Source: Chaenocephalus aceratus (lineage: Eukaryota; Chordata; Actinopteri; Perciformes; Channichthyidae). From it: a stretch of DNA of 64,000 nt. Positions 13,001-38,460 of this stretch are shown one piece after another; the first letter of the stretch is position 1; each line of letters starts with the position of its first letter. Under the pieces are notes generated by a model, which had not been told where the DNA came from, searched no databases, and was given only the letters and a program-made list of their open reading frames with translations. A program made the translations under genes and the position numbers. Location: the NCBI GenBank assembly GCA_023974075.1, contig JAMFTG010000063.1, positions 62,001 through 126,000 of the forward strand, in the 5' to 3' direction.

Positions 13001-13548
13001 TTATGATGTCATAACGATGTGTTGTCTTGTGTAACCATTAGCCAATCAGCAACCAAGGTAACCCCCCCCCCCCCCCTTTATCACCCGAACCTCCTCCTAG
13101 AGCACCATTGAGTTCTTTGTAACCAAATGTCTCTCAGAGGGGCGTGGGGAGGGGCTCCTTACTTTCATCTAAAGTAACAGACAGAGAATCAGCACTTTGG
13201 AAACAGAGGGGTAATGCTGCAATGATCTGTTTGGTGTTTCAGCCAATCAGAGACAGGTTGCGTATATATCTGAGACCTGTGATATGTTGATGAAAAACAG
13301 TGTAATAGAGGACCTTTAAAGCATTATTGTATTGTACCGTAATCCCAATCTCTCACCTTTTGATTCTTCAGCTGGACTCTGGTAAACAGTATGAGTACAC
13401 CCCCCCCACGCAGCCCCCGATCTGCCCCCCCTACCAGCAGGCCTGCCACCTCCGAAAAAACAACCTGCTGTCCAGAGAAGATGCCAAACGTCCCGACCAG
13501 AACCAGGACGAGACGGGTCCAACAGCCGAGTCCAACTCATCCGTCTGA
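3439..13548 (+). CDS. ftsj1: tRNA (cytidine/guanosine 32/34 2'-O-)-methyltransferase FTSJ1, 10 coding exons, one frame-breaking base
   Basis: FTSJ1 (yeast Trm7) methylates the 2'-O of anticodon-loop residues 32 and 34 of a few tRNAs in the cytoplasm, with THADA and WDR6 as partners (family knowledge). Coding exons: 3439-3559, 4602-4671, 4771-4882, 7080-7157, 7244-7296, 7554-7607, 9242-9344, 10075-10158, 11705-11808 and 13372-13548, all with AG/GT borders. The start [20 protein letters not shown] and K28 (SAFK) match the family. [11 protein letters not shown] is the AdoMet-binding motif. [16 protein letters not shown] and SSIEAF supply the D, K and E of the K-D-K-E tetrad. Exon 4 is one base short: VSTA reads in frame, then EIIRHFEG only in the next frame. 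With that base restored the phases fit and the product is about 318 residues (human 329). An assembly indel is likelier than a pseudogene. Confidence 0.93.
3616..4087. mobile_element. CACTG-ended dispersed element in ftsj1 intron
   Basis: It starts cactggggaaatgctgctcc and ends gagttgtagtg. It is homologous over its length to 36500-36941, sharing ctgctccaaaaacaagt and ttttctaataaatatgta. The CACTG...AGTG ends are compatible with a small non-autonomous cut-and-paste element. No coding capacity and no clear TSD. Confidence 0.65.
4145..4456. mobile_element. MITE with AGGGCTGTGC inverted ends and 10-bp TSD
   Basis: Terminal inverted repeats agggctgtgc and gcacagccct enclose 312 bp rich in atcgcgatt-type palindromes. 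Identical 10-bp flanks acatccaagt lie at 4135-4144 and 4457-4466, a direct insertion signature. No reading frame. The TSD length does not by itself fix the superfamily. Confidence 0.85.
4480..4545. repeat. Dispersed teleost repeat fragment
   Basis: The text tttatttatatagcac followed by caattcaaagtgcctta is a commonly seen fish interspersed-repeat end (recalled, not searched). It sits in the intron just upstream of ftsj1 coding exon 2. Confidence 0.45.
5031..6064. mobile_element. hAT-like element (CAGGGTTC ends) carrying a nested LINE
   Basis: The left end cagggttcttac and right end gtgtatgaaccctg form inverted termini. The same element occurs at 10957-11503, sharing gttcttacggtcatta, tactgtatcgtatag and gcatttaactg. 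In this copy a non-LTR retrotransposon fragment (5219-5797) interrupts it. The flanks do not show an obvious 8-bp TSD. Confidence 0.7.
5219..5797 (-). mobile_element. 5'-truncated non-LTR retrotransposon, C-terminal end of the reverse-transcriptase ORF
   Basis: On the minus strand the frame reads [20 protein letters not shown], then RWFGHLVRM and [15 protein letters not shown], the typical tail of RTE/Expander-type LINE proteins. The 3' end runs into a ggatgga microsatellite. An 8-bp TSD, tcgtatag, flanks it at 5211-5218 and 5798-5805, inside the older hAT-like element. The same 3' end occurs at 32222-32695. Confidence 0.8.
6465..6952. mobile_element. hAT element with perfect 8-bp TSD
   Basis: Ends caggggtgtcaaactcaagg and tttgacacccctg are inverted repeats. 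Perfect TSDs acttacgg lie at 6457-6464 and 6953-6960. The interior is AT-rich without a transposase. It sits in ftsj1 intron 3. A truncated relative lies at 11203. Confidence 0.92.
7680..7870. repeat. Dispersed repeat with tagcttagcacaaagac motif
   Basis: The stretch ttagcttagcacaaagac followed by gggggaaactgctagcctgg resembles a widely dispersed fish repeat. A related tgtagcttagcataaagac occurs in the ftsj1 3'UTR near 13684. Boundaries are uncertain. Confidence 0.45.
8160..9072 (+). mobile_element. Non-autonomous hAT element, complete copy
   Basis: The ends cagggatgggca and cgcccatccctg are inverted repeats. The flanks cactacag (8152-8159) and ctctacag (9073-9080) agree at 7 of 8 bases, the hAT TSD size. 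It contains an interrupted (TG)n tract at 8950-8998. It is the opposite-orientation partner of the copy at 1-912; the pair brackets the first six ftsj1 coding exons. Confidence 0.88.
9536..9847. mobile_element. MITE with taccgtacttttcgg inverted ends
   Basis: taccgtacttttcggactat at the left and atagtccgaaaagtacggta at the right form a near-perfect inverted repeat of about 20 bp around roughly 310 bp. No reading frame. It lies in the intron after ftsj1 coding exon 7. Confidence 0.82.
10036..10070. repeat. (TG)n tract forming the intron end before ftsj1 exon 8
   Basis: A pure tg run leads directly into tatag and the exon start at 10075, so the alternating tg replaces a normal polypyrimidine tract. 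Confidence 0.9.
10957..11503. mobile_element. hAT-like element (second copy of the 5031 family) with nested hAT piece
   Basis: It starts cagcgttcttacggtcatta and ends gtgtatgaaccttg, and aligns with the 5031-6064 element outside that copy's LINE. A truncated caggggtgtcaaactc element is inserted from 11203. The termini have drifted, so no TSD was read. Confidence 0.65.
11203..11413. mobile_element. Truncated hAT element nested in another element
   Basis: It begins caggggtgtcaaactcaagg and follows the left part of the 6465-6952 element nearly base for base (gcaaagaatataatatg, ctacatgtcccacaatgc). The right end is missing. Confidence 0.75.
12189..12514. mobile_element. hAT MITE with CAGTGTTTCTCAAAC ends
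   Basis: Ends cagtgtttctcaaactt and actttgagaagcactg are inverted repeats around 326 bp. Flanks tgttagag (12181-12188) and cgttagag (12515-12522) match at 7 of 8 bases, fitting a hAT TSD. Confidence 0.85.
12854..13315. mobile_element. TTAA-flanked MITE (AGGTC ends)
   Basis: Flanked by ttaa at 12850-12853 and 13316-13319, with ends aggtcacctattat and gtaatagaggacct. TTAA targets are used by piggyBac-like and Kolobok transposases; which one cannot be told here. It lies just before the last ftsj1 exon. Confidence 0.75.
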
Positions 13549-13905
13549 CAGCTGCTGATCTGTGGGGAAAGTTACACAGCTTTTAAATGGAACAGTTTGA
13601 TATTATGAGAGTCTCTCCTTTTCTGTCCGACAAGAAGATAGACATTTGTTTCATTTCCGTCCATTACAGAGGCCCAAGCATGTGTAGCTTAGCATAAAGA
13701 CTGCAAGCCATTCCCTGCATCCAGTCTGTGTGCTAAGCTAGGCTAAACATGCTTGCTGTACTTGGTATTTTTAAAGTCCTGGGAGTACGTGTTTACCACA
13801 TTTGTCAGATTTTATGTTCCAGTATCTTTGGACAAATCTTTCATCCACCATGTTTGAGGAACTATAAGCATTTTGTATTTGAACAATAAAGTCATTTCTT
13901 TGAGG
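13549..13905 (+). terminator. ftsj1: ftsj1 3'UTR with poly(A) signal
   Basis: The UTR follows the TGA at 13546-13548. A canonical AATAAA sits at 13885-13890, followed by the T/GT-rich text gtcatttctttgagg. The transcript end is inferred at about 13905. Confidence 0.7.
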
Positions 13906-14059
13906 CGAACCAACACGGTGGTGTTTTCAGTGTAATTAAACCCTGCATTATGTTATTTTTCTGTCATGCATTTCTTCATGCTTTTCTTAATAAACAGCCC
14001 TGCCCTGATCCAAGAGTTTAAGCTTAAGAATGAGGACACATTTTATACATCCAGTTAAT

Positions 14060-14540
14060 CACTTAGTACTAAACTGCATAAGTACAGTAATTGGAGAGTG
14101 TAGGAATACTCTGTTACAAGTAAAAGTCCTGCATACAAAATGTATCTTAAGTAAAAGTTACAATGTTTTGGGATCTAAATATACTTAAAGTACCAAACGT
14201 AAAAGTAGTCATAGTGCCGATTGGTCCATTTCAGGATAATATATATGATATATTTTATAATTATTGATGGATTAAAGTGTTGTCAAAGCTGGTTAAGGTG
14301 CAGCTAGTTTGAATGACTTTGTATACTGCAGGGTAGCTTGTGAATTTACTCCAGGTGGAACTAATATTGTTTATCATTAATATATATCTGTAACTAAAGG
14401 ACTAGATACATATAGTGGAGTAAAAGTACACTATTTACCTCAATTATAGTGGAGTAGAAATACTCAAGTAAAGTACAAGTGTAAAACAAAAATGGCGTAC
14501 TTGAGTAAATGTACTTAGTTACTTTACACCACAGTTTATG
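14060..14540. repeat. Dispersed repeat rich in gtacttgagtaa
   Basis: Contains taagtaaaagttacaatg, aatactcaagtaaagtacaa and acttgagtaaatgtactta, words I recognise from a common fish repeat. It contains the core words of the 33-bp minisatellite at 29611. It lies between ftsj1 and the brd1 promoter. Confidence 0.5.
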
Positions 14541-14600
14541 TACAGTACTTACTGCAAACTGGAAAAGCCCCCCGGCGTACCCACATAGTGGTCTACGCCA

Positions 14601-14616
14601 TGACGTCATGACGTAA
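14601..14616. promoter_or_regulatory. Paired CREB/ATF sites in the presumed brd1 promoter
   Basis: A perfect CRE palindrome TGACGTCA (14601-14608) is followed at once by TGACGTAA (14609-14616). They sit just upstream of the GC-rich stretch taken as brd1 exon 1. CREB/ATF binding is inferred from the motif only. Confidence 0.5.
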
Positions 14617-14639
14617 GGTCTCGCACAACCGCATTGTTG

Positions 14640-14919
14640 TTGGGGGAAGAGAAGCTCCGGCAGCCGCTGAGCTCTGCCGCTTCTGACCGCTTCTTCACGT
14701 TATTACACATCAGTAATAACCCTGTGCACAGTGAAATATAACACCCTGAGAACCGGCCTCGTCGCCCTGGATACCCGTGGCTCTCGCGCCATCTGCACTC
14801 GGTTCAGCGCTAGCCGTTGGATGATAAACGGACTGAATGTGGATTTAACTGCCGCTTCGCTCCGCAGGCCGCGCCGCCATTGCTGCTGTTTTTATAAGCT
14901 GAATTCGTGAAAATACCGA
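14640..14919 (+). other. brd1: Candidate non-coding first exon of brd1
   Basis: GC- and CpG-richer sequence with no long frame ends in aaataccgag followed by gtaagttcag, a strong donor at 14920. The first coding exon at 17262 has an acceptor, so a 5'UTR exon is expected. The 5' limit is a guess. Confidence 0.55.
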
Positions 14920-17261
14920 GGTAAGTTCAGTCTCACTCCACGCTCAAGTCTTTATTATCACCCCCAAACAGTGCGGGCTGGTTTACATCTAAAACCAGGC
15001 ATTGCTGCTCTGAAGAAAGGCCTTTATTTTACCCAAAAAGAGGCAGTTTCTTGTTGTGCTTGTCGCCATATTTCCTCCCCCCCTTCAGTTAGCTGTAATG
15101 CTAGCAGGCTAGTTTGTGGACGGAGTGTCCTAATGCGTTCAACCGACCAAAGGAGAGGGAGGACACCGAGGAAAGGACACCGCCTGGTCGTGGTTTCTTC
15201 CAACGAACATGTTTGGAGTGTTTCACGTTAAAGCTGTGACTAGAAATAAGGGAACATAACCGTTGTGGTTTGGTTAAAGAGGAGCTAACGGTAGCTAGTG
15301 GCTAGCATAGCATTCAACCTAGAGAAACCGAACGAGCTGCCGTTAGCCGAGCATTCCCCGAAAACAAGCAGCTCTCTGCGGCTTCATGCGGAGCAGCTGA
15401 GCCCGCCGGAGGCTCGCTGCAGTCGGATATGAGTTGTGTGTTGCTCTGGGCACATTTCTTTCATTCATCAAGTGAACGCTATCGCAGTGGCAATCTGTTT
15501 CCGCCCCCTTTAAATACACTCTGCAGCAGCCAACTGACATCATGATCTCATGAATTAAAGCCGAACCTCAGAGTACACTAACGGTCCAATACTGTTTAAG
15601 TTGCACAATAAAGGCGAAAAAGCAGCTGTGTAGACACATTCTGTTTCACCCGCTGTCAACATACTAGATGGACAGATAACATAGAACAAGCTAAATGTTG
15701 CAGGGGATGTTGCAAGACACACACACGCGCACACACACTGTGGTGGAAAAGGCAAGATATTTTAAGACATGCATCGGAAATATCACCAGCTTTTAAAGTA
15801 CTATGTATTATTCCTGCTTTCAAGATTTTGAGTTAAACACAAAAGTATTAACATCAACTTACTCAAAGTACTTGTTATGAAGAATGTCCTATTTAGTATA
15901 CTAAATAATTGAATTCTAATCCTTAAGTTATAATGTATTGTATAATAAAAACCTGCAACCTTATAGGAAACTGAAGTGATCCAATATATGTGTCCCAACA
16001 TGTAGTAGTATAAAACCTAAATCCTGAAGTACAACTTTAGGGTAGTTGTACTTTAGTGTTTGCACTTTGTTGCATTCTCTATCCAAGGAAAAGGTGTTGC
16101 TGTTTTAACAAAAAACCTCTCACAGAGTTCACTGACTATCATTCATTGGTTTTGTAGTCTTAGTTAAACACAGTTTGACTTGTTCTCTGGGCAAGGTGAT
16201 CAATATTAAACATGTTGTATCATTTATTTTGCTTCTAAGAGCCATGGTTGCAAAATGCAGTGCGGTCCATTTGTGCTGCAAGAGATGCACTCTACGGGAC
16301 AGTAGCACATGTTCAGGAATGTAACCGGCAGCTACCAAAACAATGTGGAATAAATGAACATCAGGGAAACATTAACCATCAACTCTGTTTGCGTACCAGG
16401 GGTTGTTAATGTAAACACAGTCCGTCTCCTTCCTCACTGGAGTCCTGGGTTCTGCCGTCACTTGCAACAGCTGTCACAGCAGTTTCTTATTTCTTCCATA
16501 TTATTTTCCTATAACCAGACATCGCCCAGGAGCCGTCTAAGTGGTTGCTAAGCTTGAGGTCCTAGCAGGGGGGTTCCACTTCGGCTCTCCTTCCCCTCCC
16601 GGTCTCGCCGTGCTCAGCTGGCCTGGCTGTGTGGACAGAAGTTTCCGTGGGCTCGTCTGTTGCACTTTATCCAATCCCCACGCGTCCTTTTCTTTTGTAG
16701 TATAAGCACATATAAGGAATGGTCAATTAATGATAAGCTCTTTTGTAATGAGGTCCTTGAGGTTATCTGCATTAGTAAAACATTGATAGTGTTTATAAAG
16801 GGCTGGCTTATCTAAAGCAGCTGAGCAGCACTTGAAATGTTTTAGCTCTCTGAAACCTGATGTATTTATGATTCTGTTTTCTTCAGGTATCTTGTTGGTC
16901 GAACGCACTTGTTGTAAGTGGCTTTGGATAAAAGCGACAGCTAAATGCAACGTGTTTTACGCTTGTTCTGTTTCAGAATTCCAACTAACTCGCAAAGATG
17001 AAATGTGTGTTTTGACTGGAAATCATTCTCATCCTATGATTAAAGGCGGGAAGAGGTGATGACATCGTTGTGCAAACACAAGCTGCCCATCATTACTTAT
17101 GCAATGTCTCATTGAGGGTTGAGGATAGTAATCATTACTGCAGGTTCTGTTAGGCCCAGCATGCTGCTCTGTGGACTGGTTGTTGCTTTGCAGAGTTAAT
17201 GATGGGAAACGCTGCCACAGCATCCTTCAAGTCTTTCATTCAGTGTTTTTCTCGATTGCAG
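14920..17261 (+). other. brd1 intron 1
   Basis: It holds a short (AC)n stretch near 15720 and a probable SINE 3' tail at 16905-16945 (gtggctttggataaaagcg). I see no exon or RNA gene in the rest. Confidence 0.5.
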
Positions 17262-17278
17262 GGTCTTTAGGCTTCACC

Positions 17279-32130
<14,852 letters not shown>

Positions 32131-32221
32131 CCTGGTTTTATTCCATTGAATTACACTCTCATATAATTGTGAAAAAAAACATGTTTTATTTTTGTTAAAA
32201 TTACCGAAAAGTTTTCAGTTT

Positions 32222-32695
32222 GTCCATCCATCTTCCATCCATCTTCCATCCATCCATCCATCTTCCATCCATCCATCCATCCGTCTTCCATCCATCCATC
32301 TTCCATCCATCCATCTTCCATCCATCTTCCATCCATCATCCATCCATCATCCATCCATCCATCTTCTCCCGCTTATCCGTGGTCAGGTCTCGGGGTAGCA
32401 GTTCCAGCAGAGAGCCCCAAACGTCTCTTTCCCCTCATCAACCAGCTCTGACTGGGGGGTCCCCAAGGCGCTCCCAGGCCAGCGGAGAGATATAACCCCT
32501 CCACCTGGTCCTAGGTCTACCCCTCGGTCTCTTCCCAGCTGGACGTGCCTGGAACACCTCCCTAGGGAGGCGCCCAGGTGGCATCCTAACTAGGTGCCGA
32601 ACCACCTCAACTGGCTCCTTTCGACGCGAAGGAGGAGCGGCTCAACTCCGAGTCCCTCCCTGATGACCGAACTTCTCACCTTATCCCTAAGGGGT
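32222..32695 (-). mobile_element. 5'-truncated LINE 3' end with expanded (CCAT)n tail
   Basis: From about 32358 the sequence matches 5222-5560 (cttctcccgcttatccgtgg, agcagagagccccaaacg, acgtgcctggaacacctccc). On the minus strand the 3' end runs into about 140 bp of catc/ttccatc repeats, an expanded tail microsatellite. Confidence 0.85.
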
Positions 32696-32699
32696 TCTC

Positions 32700-33700
32700 G
32701 ACCGCTTGTATTCAGTTTTTATTTCTGCATATTTTAATAGTTATAATGTTGTGACATTGTCTAAATAATCTTTTCATTAATTATTATACATTATAAGGTG
32801 AATTTTCCTTAATATATTTTTTCCATGGATTTTTTAAATTTGTATTCTGGATTTATTTTTAATTAATTTGTACTATTTAAATGTTTCGTAATTTTAATAA
32901 CACTTATTTTTCAGTTTATGATATTTTAACTTGCTTTAAGACATTACATGCACAGGTATACCTATAACATGCTTTGTGGCACATTTTGTAGAACAATTGA
33001 AGGGCTAGACTTAATACAAATAAAAAACAGAAAAAATAAACAGTAAAAATATGTACCAGTTTAATTATTATTTGTTTATTATAACTAAAGATTTTAGGGG
33101 AATTTTCTGTAATATTTTATTTCCATTAATTCTTTGTTTCCTTTTTTTCTCCTTAAATAATCTTGTTAATGATCAATAATCATTCATTAGATTTAATTGT
33201 AATTATTGAAACACGTTGGTAATTTTAATCTGGTTAAAATATATGAAATAGTTAGATGTTAACTTTATAACACACTTAAGTACTTGAAACAAATCCTGCC
33301 CAGCAACAACAATGAAAACCCTCTAAAATGAAATACTAAAAAGACATCTGGAGGACTTAGGAAGGTCTGGGCTCCTAATAAGTATAAATAATGAACGACA
33401 AATATACATTACAGTGACAATTTTACTTGACTTGCAAAATAGAGGTAAAACCACAATGAACTGAAACAGCTGACCTCTCATACATCCAGCTGAACACCAG
33501 GTGGCGCTGTTGTTCTGTCTGTGATGAAACAGCTGATGACGCAGAAATGAAGAGAAAACACTGCAGTTACAAAATAAAACGTGTGATTTGAAGATGAAAA
33601 CAGAACAACAAATCAGGTATCCACATCTGACATTGCACGATATTATCATGTGTCTTATTTGCATATTAATACTTTTTAAATACCACTATTGTCGTAACAC
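32700..33700. other. AT-rich DNA without recognisable features
   Basis: Low-complexity AT-rich sequence. I find no gene, RNA or well-bounded element. Confidence 0.5.
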
Positions 33701-33710
33701 GTCCGCTTAA

Positions 33711-34094
33711 AGGTGGGGTAGGTCATTTTGGAGAAAACCGGCTCGAGTGCGATAGAAATTGAAAATACACAACCGGAAAATATCTGCCCCTGCCTTCAGA
33801 CTTCCTCACAGAGCCCCTCCTCCAACACACACGAACGTGCACATGACCAATGAGGGCACGAGATCAGTGTGTGCCCAGATGGAAGGCTGACAGGCAGGGA
33901 GGCCATCCAGTTACTTTAGCCGGCTCAGATGATCGGTCGTGCTTTTTACAGCGCTACGCTTCCAGAGATGACATTTTATGGATTTGTTGTCAAAGCACTT
34001 CAGATATTCATTGCTATCGGGATGTTAAGAGCATTCCATGGAATATAACAACAAGTGTATCTCGAGCCGGTTTCTCAAACTTACCTACCCTCCT
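33711..34094. mobile_element. TTAA-flanked MITE of the AGGTGGGGT family, copy 2
   Basis: Flanked by ttaa at 33707-33710 and 34095-34098. Ends aggtggggtagg and cctaccctcct are inverted repeats. It is homologous to 27446-27806. The TTAA target suggests piggyBac-like or Kolobok mobilisation. Confidence 0.85.
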
Positions 34095-34678
34095 TTAAGA
34101 GACACAATTATGTATTTTTCTCTGGAGCAACTCGACTGTAGCAGAAATGAATGGCATATAATAAAATGCAATATATTATTGTATTTAACTTAGTTTAGCC
34201 TTTCAACTTTATATTATATCATCAAATTCCTGTGAACATTAGGATAACACTTGTCCTCAAGATGAACCAACTTGTTATACTCACATAAAAGTAGTGGATG
34301 GAAGTGCACATTTACTCGTATTTTATTTGCTGATCTTCTGCTACAAAAAAAAGTAGGAGAAATGATGTAAGATTATTGTTTGATGCACTATTGTTACACA
34401 CAAGCTATGCCATGATTCCTGCTACAAAAGAACGTTCAAAGGGGCTCATGTTCAGGTGTCTCTACTGGGACATGTCTCCATGCTTTAATGTTCAAAAAGG
34501 TCAGTCTAGCCAATAGAAGTGCGAGTGTTACTTAGTGATGTGTTCAAGGAGTCCAATGGAAGCGTTTAAACCACATAAGAAATACATCTGATTACGTATT
34601 AAACGGTTTTAAAGGTGTTAATTATGTAACATTTTGGAGGCAATGTTTAGTTGCTTAGCTGAATGTATTGCTTCATAC

Positions 34679-35239
34679 CAGGGGTGGCAAAATAAAAAAA
34701 TGGGTACTAGTGGAGGGCCGGACTGGTTCAATGTTTATTGCAGAACTTATTGAAATGAACTTATTGCACATATTAAACCTGGAACTAACAAAGCTTAACT
34801 TATTGCCTATAAAAACAACATTAAACATTAAATAATCAGTTGCATTCATTTCTTATGGCTCTATCTGCAGCTTTTCCAGAGTCATTTCTTATGATTACAT
34901 TTCCCCACAGGCCAACAACAGCTTCAACAAAACTATTCCCCTCAGAGAGAAACCAAACCTGCCCTGTTGTCGTGAGAGAGAAAGTGCAGAAGGAAACATG
35001 TAAACTCAGTGTGCTGCTCTGTGATGCTAGTTCAGACACTTGGCATCTCATCTCGGGTGCAAGGTCATCAATGTTTGGGCTCAGGCTCTGAGCGGAGGAG
35101 ACCCTCAGGACGGAGGGAAGGTGTGTGTGCAATATACCGGCGGGCCAGATCTAATAGGAATTAGAAATTATCCTGCGGGCCGAAATTAAATCCACCACGG
35201 CCCTGATTTGGCCCCCGGGCCTTGAGTTTGACACACGTG
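34679..35239 (-). mobile_element. hAT-like element with 7/8 TSD and transposase remnant
   Basis: The left end is caggggtggcaaa and the right end gagtttgacacacgtg. Flanks cttcatac (34671-34678) and ctttatac (35240-35247) match at 7 of 8. The minus strand encodes VSSAQSLSPNIDDLAPEM, then RCQVSELASQSS and ATDRAIRNECN-like text, related to 1720-1914. The frame is a remnant. Confidence 0.82.
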
Positions 35240-35399
35240 CTTTATACAGAGAGGAATCTCTGGTGAGAATATGGTGCACAAATGACATGAAACACGAGTT
35301 ATCACAATCTGACTGCCGAATTCTCAAGTGTATGTATTTTTTCAAGAGGACAGACTGTTCCGGTGGTATTTTCTGCATTTAAAATGTGTGCATAGAAAA

Positions 35400-35590
35400 G
35401 TGTTTATTTATGAGCTGTTAATTACCCCTGCTTGCTCAGCTAATTATCTCCAACTTCAAAGACATGTTAACCCCCGGAGACCCAGAGAGCCCGTGTGAGA
35501 GGACGAGCTCAGCACGCCCTGAAATATCTGCTGATTGGAAGAAAATGTCGAGTCATTAGCAAATTATTCACAAGATGCATGACCGAGAAA
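35400..35590. other. Complex non-coding stretch, possible conserved element
   Basis: Balanced composition with homeodomain-like words (gttaattacc, agctaattatc) and no repeat hallmark. It is a candidate regulatory element only. Confidence 0.25.
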
Positions 35591-35608
35591 AACTGGACCC
35601 AACGCAGC

Positions 35609-36053
35609 TTTTTTTTTTTATACTTATGTTTTTATTGAGTTTTCACAACAATAATAACAGACAACAAAACATAATACACAAAAATCAGTTGTAAAATAAA
35701 ACACAATAATACTAGTTGTCTGTAGAGCTCAATATTCACACATACCGTACAAGATTGAATTAGTCATTCACTTACTCATTGGTGTCAACCATGTAAATAT
35801 TCCACTTTTCCCATTTCCTATGAATGCGTTCTCTTGGATTCTCAAAGCATATGTCAACTTTTCCATGACAGAAATATCTTCAACAATTTCCAGCCACTGC
35901 TCCTGAGTTGGAGCGTTCACATTAAGCCAATTTCTGGTTATAGCTTTCTTACTCGCTGCAAGTAAAACCTTAATCAAATATAGATCGCCTCCCATCACAA
36001 CCATCCTTAATGTTCCCACGATACATCACCGGGCAGGTATTTGGGATTCCATG
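35609..36053 (-). mobile_element. 5'-truncated L1-clade LINE insertion
   Basis: A T-run at 35609 (poly(A) on the minus strand) begins the insertion. The minus strand encodes KKAITRNWL, PTQEQWLEIV and MEKLTYALR, the C-terminal part of fish L1 ORF2. Flanks acccaacgcagc (35597-35608) and acccagcgcagc (36054-36065) are a 12-bp TSD with one mismatch. Confidence 0.9.
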
Positions 36054-36499
36054 ACCCAGCGCAGCTTTAAAGGCCGCATTAGGCTTTTTGCGTGTTCCCG
36101 TTCCTTTATGGGTTATATGGGGGGTTTTCTGCATGTAAATGGTCAAAGGCTACAATTCTGACTTCTCAAAACAATTCTGACTTTTTTATTAAAATCAAAA
36201 AAATTCTGACTTTTTTTCTGAAAATGATTATTTTTTTTACTTTTTTTTCAGAAAATGTCATAATTCTGACTTTTTCCAGAATTTCTAAAATGTTTGACTT
36301 TATTCTGAGAATGAAAATCTCAACATTCCGACTTATTTCTCAAATGCAAAATATCTGAAAGGTCTGATTCAGACGGGGGGCGATCAGAGGTGCCGCAGCA
36401 CAGGCAGTGGGAGAGCAACCTTGTTGAACGGTAAAGCATGGAGACACGTCGCAGTCGGAGCAAACGCATGTCAAGATGAACCTGAAATTGAGCTCAATA

Positions 36500-36941
36500 C
36501 ACTGGAAAAAAATGCTGCTCCAAAAACAAGTCAAACAATAATGAAAACTAATGAATGAAGGGATGAACATGTGCTTGGTTAGATGTCTTGAAATAAGAAG
36601 GGATGTTTAGTTAAATCTGATCTTGTAATTAGCTGGAGAACTCATTCTGAACTATATGTGACCAGAATCAGGAAACGTTGTTACAAAATAAGCCGCAAGT
36701 CGTTAGTAAAGCCGTTAGTTGTTGATTTTTCTAATAAATATGTAAAGAAATATGTGTTTCATCTGAGATACAACTCAAAATACGATTTCTTGACTTAACA
36801 AGAAGATGCATTGTCTAATACAAGATCGGATATCTCACTGCAGAGTCTTCTGAAGTCATCATGTCTTACATCAGGAGTAGAGAGTTATTCTGACTAGATA
36901 TTAGACGAATAGAGTCGGCCAGATTTCGAGTTTTTGTAGTG
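36500..36941. mobile_element. CACTG-ended dispersed element, copy 2
   Basis: Homologous to 3616-4087. It starts cactggaaaaaaatgctgct and ends gagtttttgtagtg. No coding capacity. Confidence 0.65.
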
Positions 36942-37154
36942 TCGGGCGCCTTTTTTGACATCATGTGTCAATGCTTAAACATGTGTCCCTCCAGGGCCGT
37001 CACTAGCCAACATGAGGCCCCACGCAAGTTCTATGATGAGGCCCTCTGTTCTGAGCGTCGACGGGGGGGGTTCTGGTGGAGCCTCGCAGCGGCGAAACCG
37101 TGCCGCGCCACACTAATTGCGCCGCATAAGCGCATCGGTGCGCCGCATTTTCGG

Positions 37155-37245
37155 CTCAGATGAGGCCCCCTCCACGAGGTGAGGCTCCCTCCGCGAGGTG
37201 AGGCCCCCTCCGCGAGATGAGGCTCCCTCCGCGAGGTGAGGGCCC
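37155..37245. repeat. Short tandem repeat, about 20-bp unit
   Basis: gatgaggccccctccacgag recurs about four to five times with ct/cc variation. It lies in a GC-rich stretch (36993-37270) bounded by cagggccg and cggccctg that may be another MITE. Confidence 0.7.
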
Positions 37246-37375
37246 CACGCAGTCTGCATGTTCGGCCCTGTAGGGAGGGGACGGCCCCTGTGTCCCCCCT
37301 CTCATCCATCAAGAGCTGAAAAAGAAGAAGTTTCTCTCTTCTTTAGGAACTCTCACCGCTCACCTTTTAACTGGG

Positions 37376-37660
37376 GTGAGAGCGAGCGGCTGATTGACAA
37401 CACGCTAATTAACCAATCAAGGCACCTGTGTGGTCACTCCGAGTGCAATTACCTTCTGCCCGCTCCCCTGCTTCCTGTTCAGCCAATCTGTCGGCCTGCG
37501 AGAGCCAATGACCCGCTAATAAGACGAGCGCTCCAGAAGTCCATCTTAATGAAAATCAGCCCCCCCCCTTCCTCTCCACGCCGCCGAGGATCCTGAAGCG
37601 GCTCCTTGACCTTTCGTCACCTCAGCGTGCCGAGAAGCCACATGGCATTAGAATTATTAA
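37376..37660. other. Complex non-coding stretch, possible conserved element
   Basis: Contains acacgctaattaaccaatca, cagccaatctgt and cttaatgaaaatcagc with no repeat hallmark and no meaningful frame. Regulatory function is speculative. Confidence 0.25.
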
Positions 37661-38259
37661 AAAAGCAGAGATGATTTCCTGAAGAAAACAGACGAATTAA
37701 ATTTCTGCTCTGAAAGAGAAATGAATCGACGGCCTCTCAGCACGAAATGAAAAACCCGCTCTTTGGTTTTTGTCCACTGTACTCTCACCTCTCGATCCCC
37801 AGGTCATTATCGGACGTGATTGGATGAAGCTGCCTGGGCACGGCTTCACTCCAGGGGGAAGACCCTCGCTCCAAAACATCCACATCTCGAGCGTTTTGTT
37901 GGAGAAAAAAGCAAATGAGTTAGTGAAGATCCGGACTGTTTCCACTTTCCATGAAACGTCAGCTGTGGATTCTGAATGAGTAAACATGATGAATGTGTTT
38001 CCACTAGTGCTGTCAAACGCTTTAATCACAACTATAACCTGTGATTAAATATACTAGTGTTGACTTACCTTGTATACAACTAAATATACGCGTGGTGTTT
38101 GAGAAATGCATGACAAACTGGTTGGAGATATTAGAGGGTTATTTATCATGACATGATTTCTGAATTATTGAATTGAAGTCCATCCATTTCTCTGACGCTT
38201 CCCTTTCCGAGCCCAGAAAATAAAGATTTCAGCGACTTACTGAAACATTCATCAAAGCA

Positions 38260-38460
38260 ATCAATCAAAGTTTAAAAGTGTATTTATATAGCTCAATGTC
38301 ATAACTTCGACATGTGTCTCAGGGGGCTTACAGTTCGTCCCAGGATCCGACCCCCTCGGTCCCTTAAACCCTCACTTCGGATAAGGAAACACTTCCCGAA
38401 GAGAACCCGTAAAATAATGTTAGAAACCTCGGGGACAGAGAGACGTGCAATAGATGTTGT
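38260..38460. repeat. Dispersed fish repeat (tatttatatagctcaatgtc type)
   Basis: tttatatagctcaatgtc, tgtgtctcagggggcttaca and ggataaggaaacacttcc belong to a familiar interspersed repeat. It immediately precedes the satellite block at 38545. Confidence 0.5.

Noticed and set aside
17171..17278. Upstream extension of the brd1 frame before M at 17279
   Set aside because: A splice acceptor at 17260-17261 and the conserved start favour 17279. The upstream codons are intronic.
36993..37270. MITE bounded by cagggccg/cggccctg
   Set aside because: Only an 8-bp inverted match and no TSD; kept as a remark rather than a called element.
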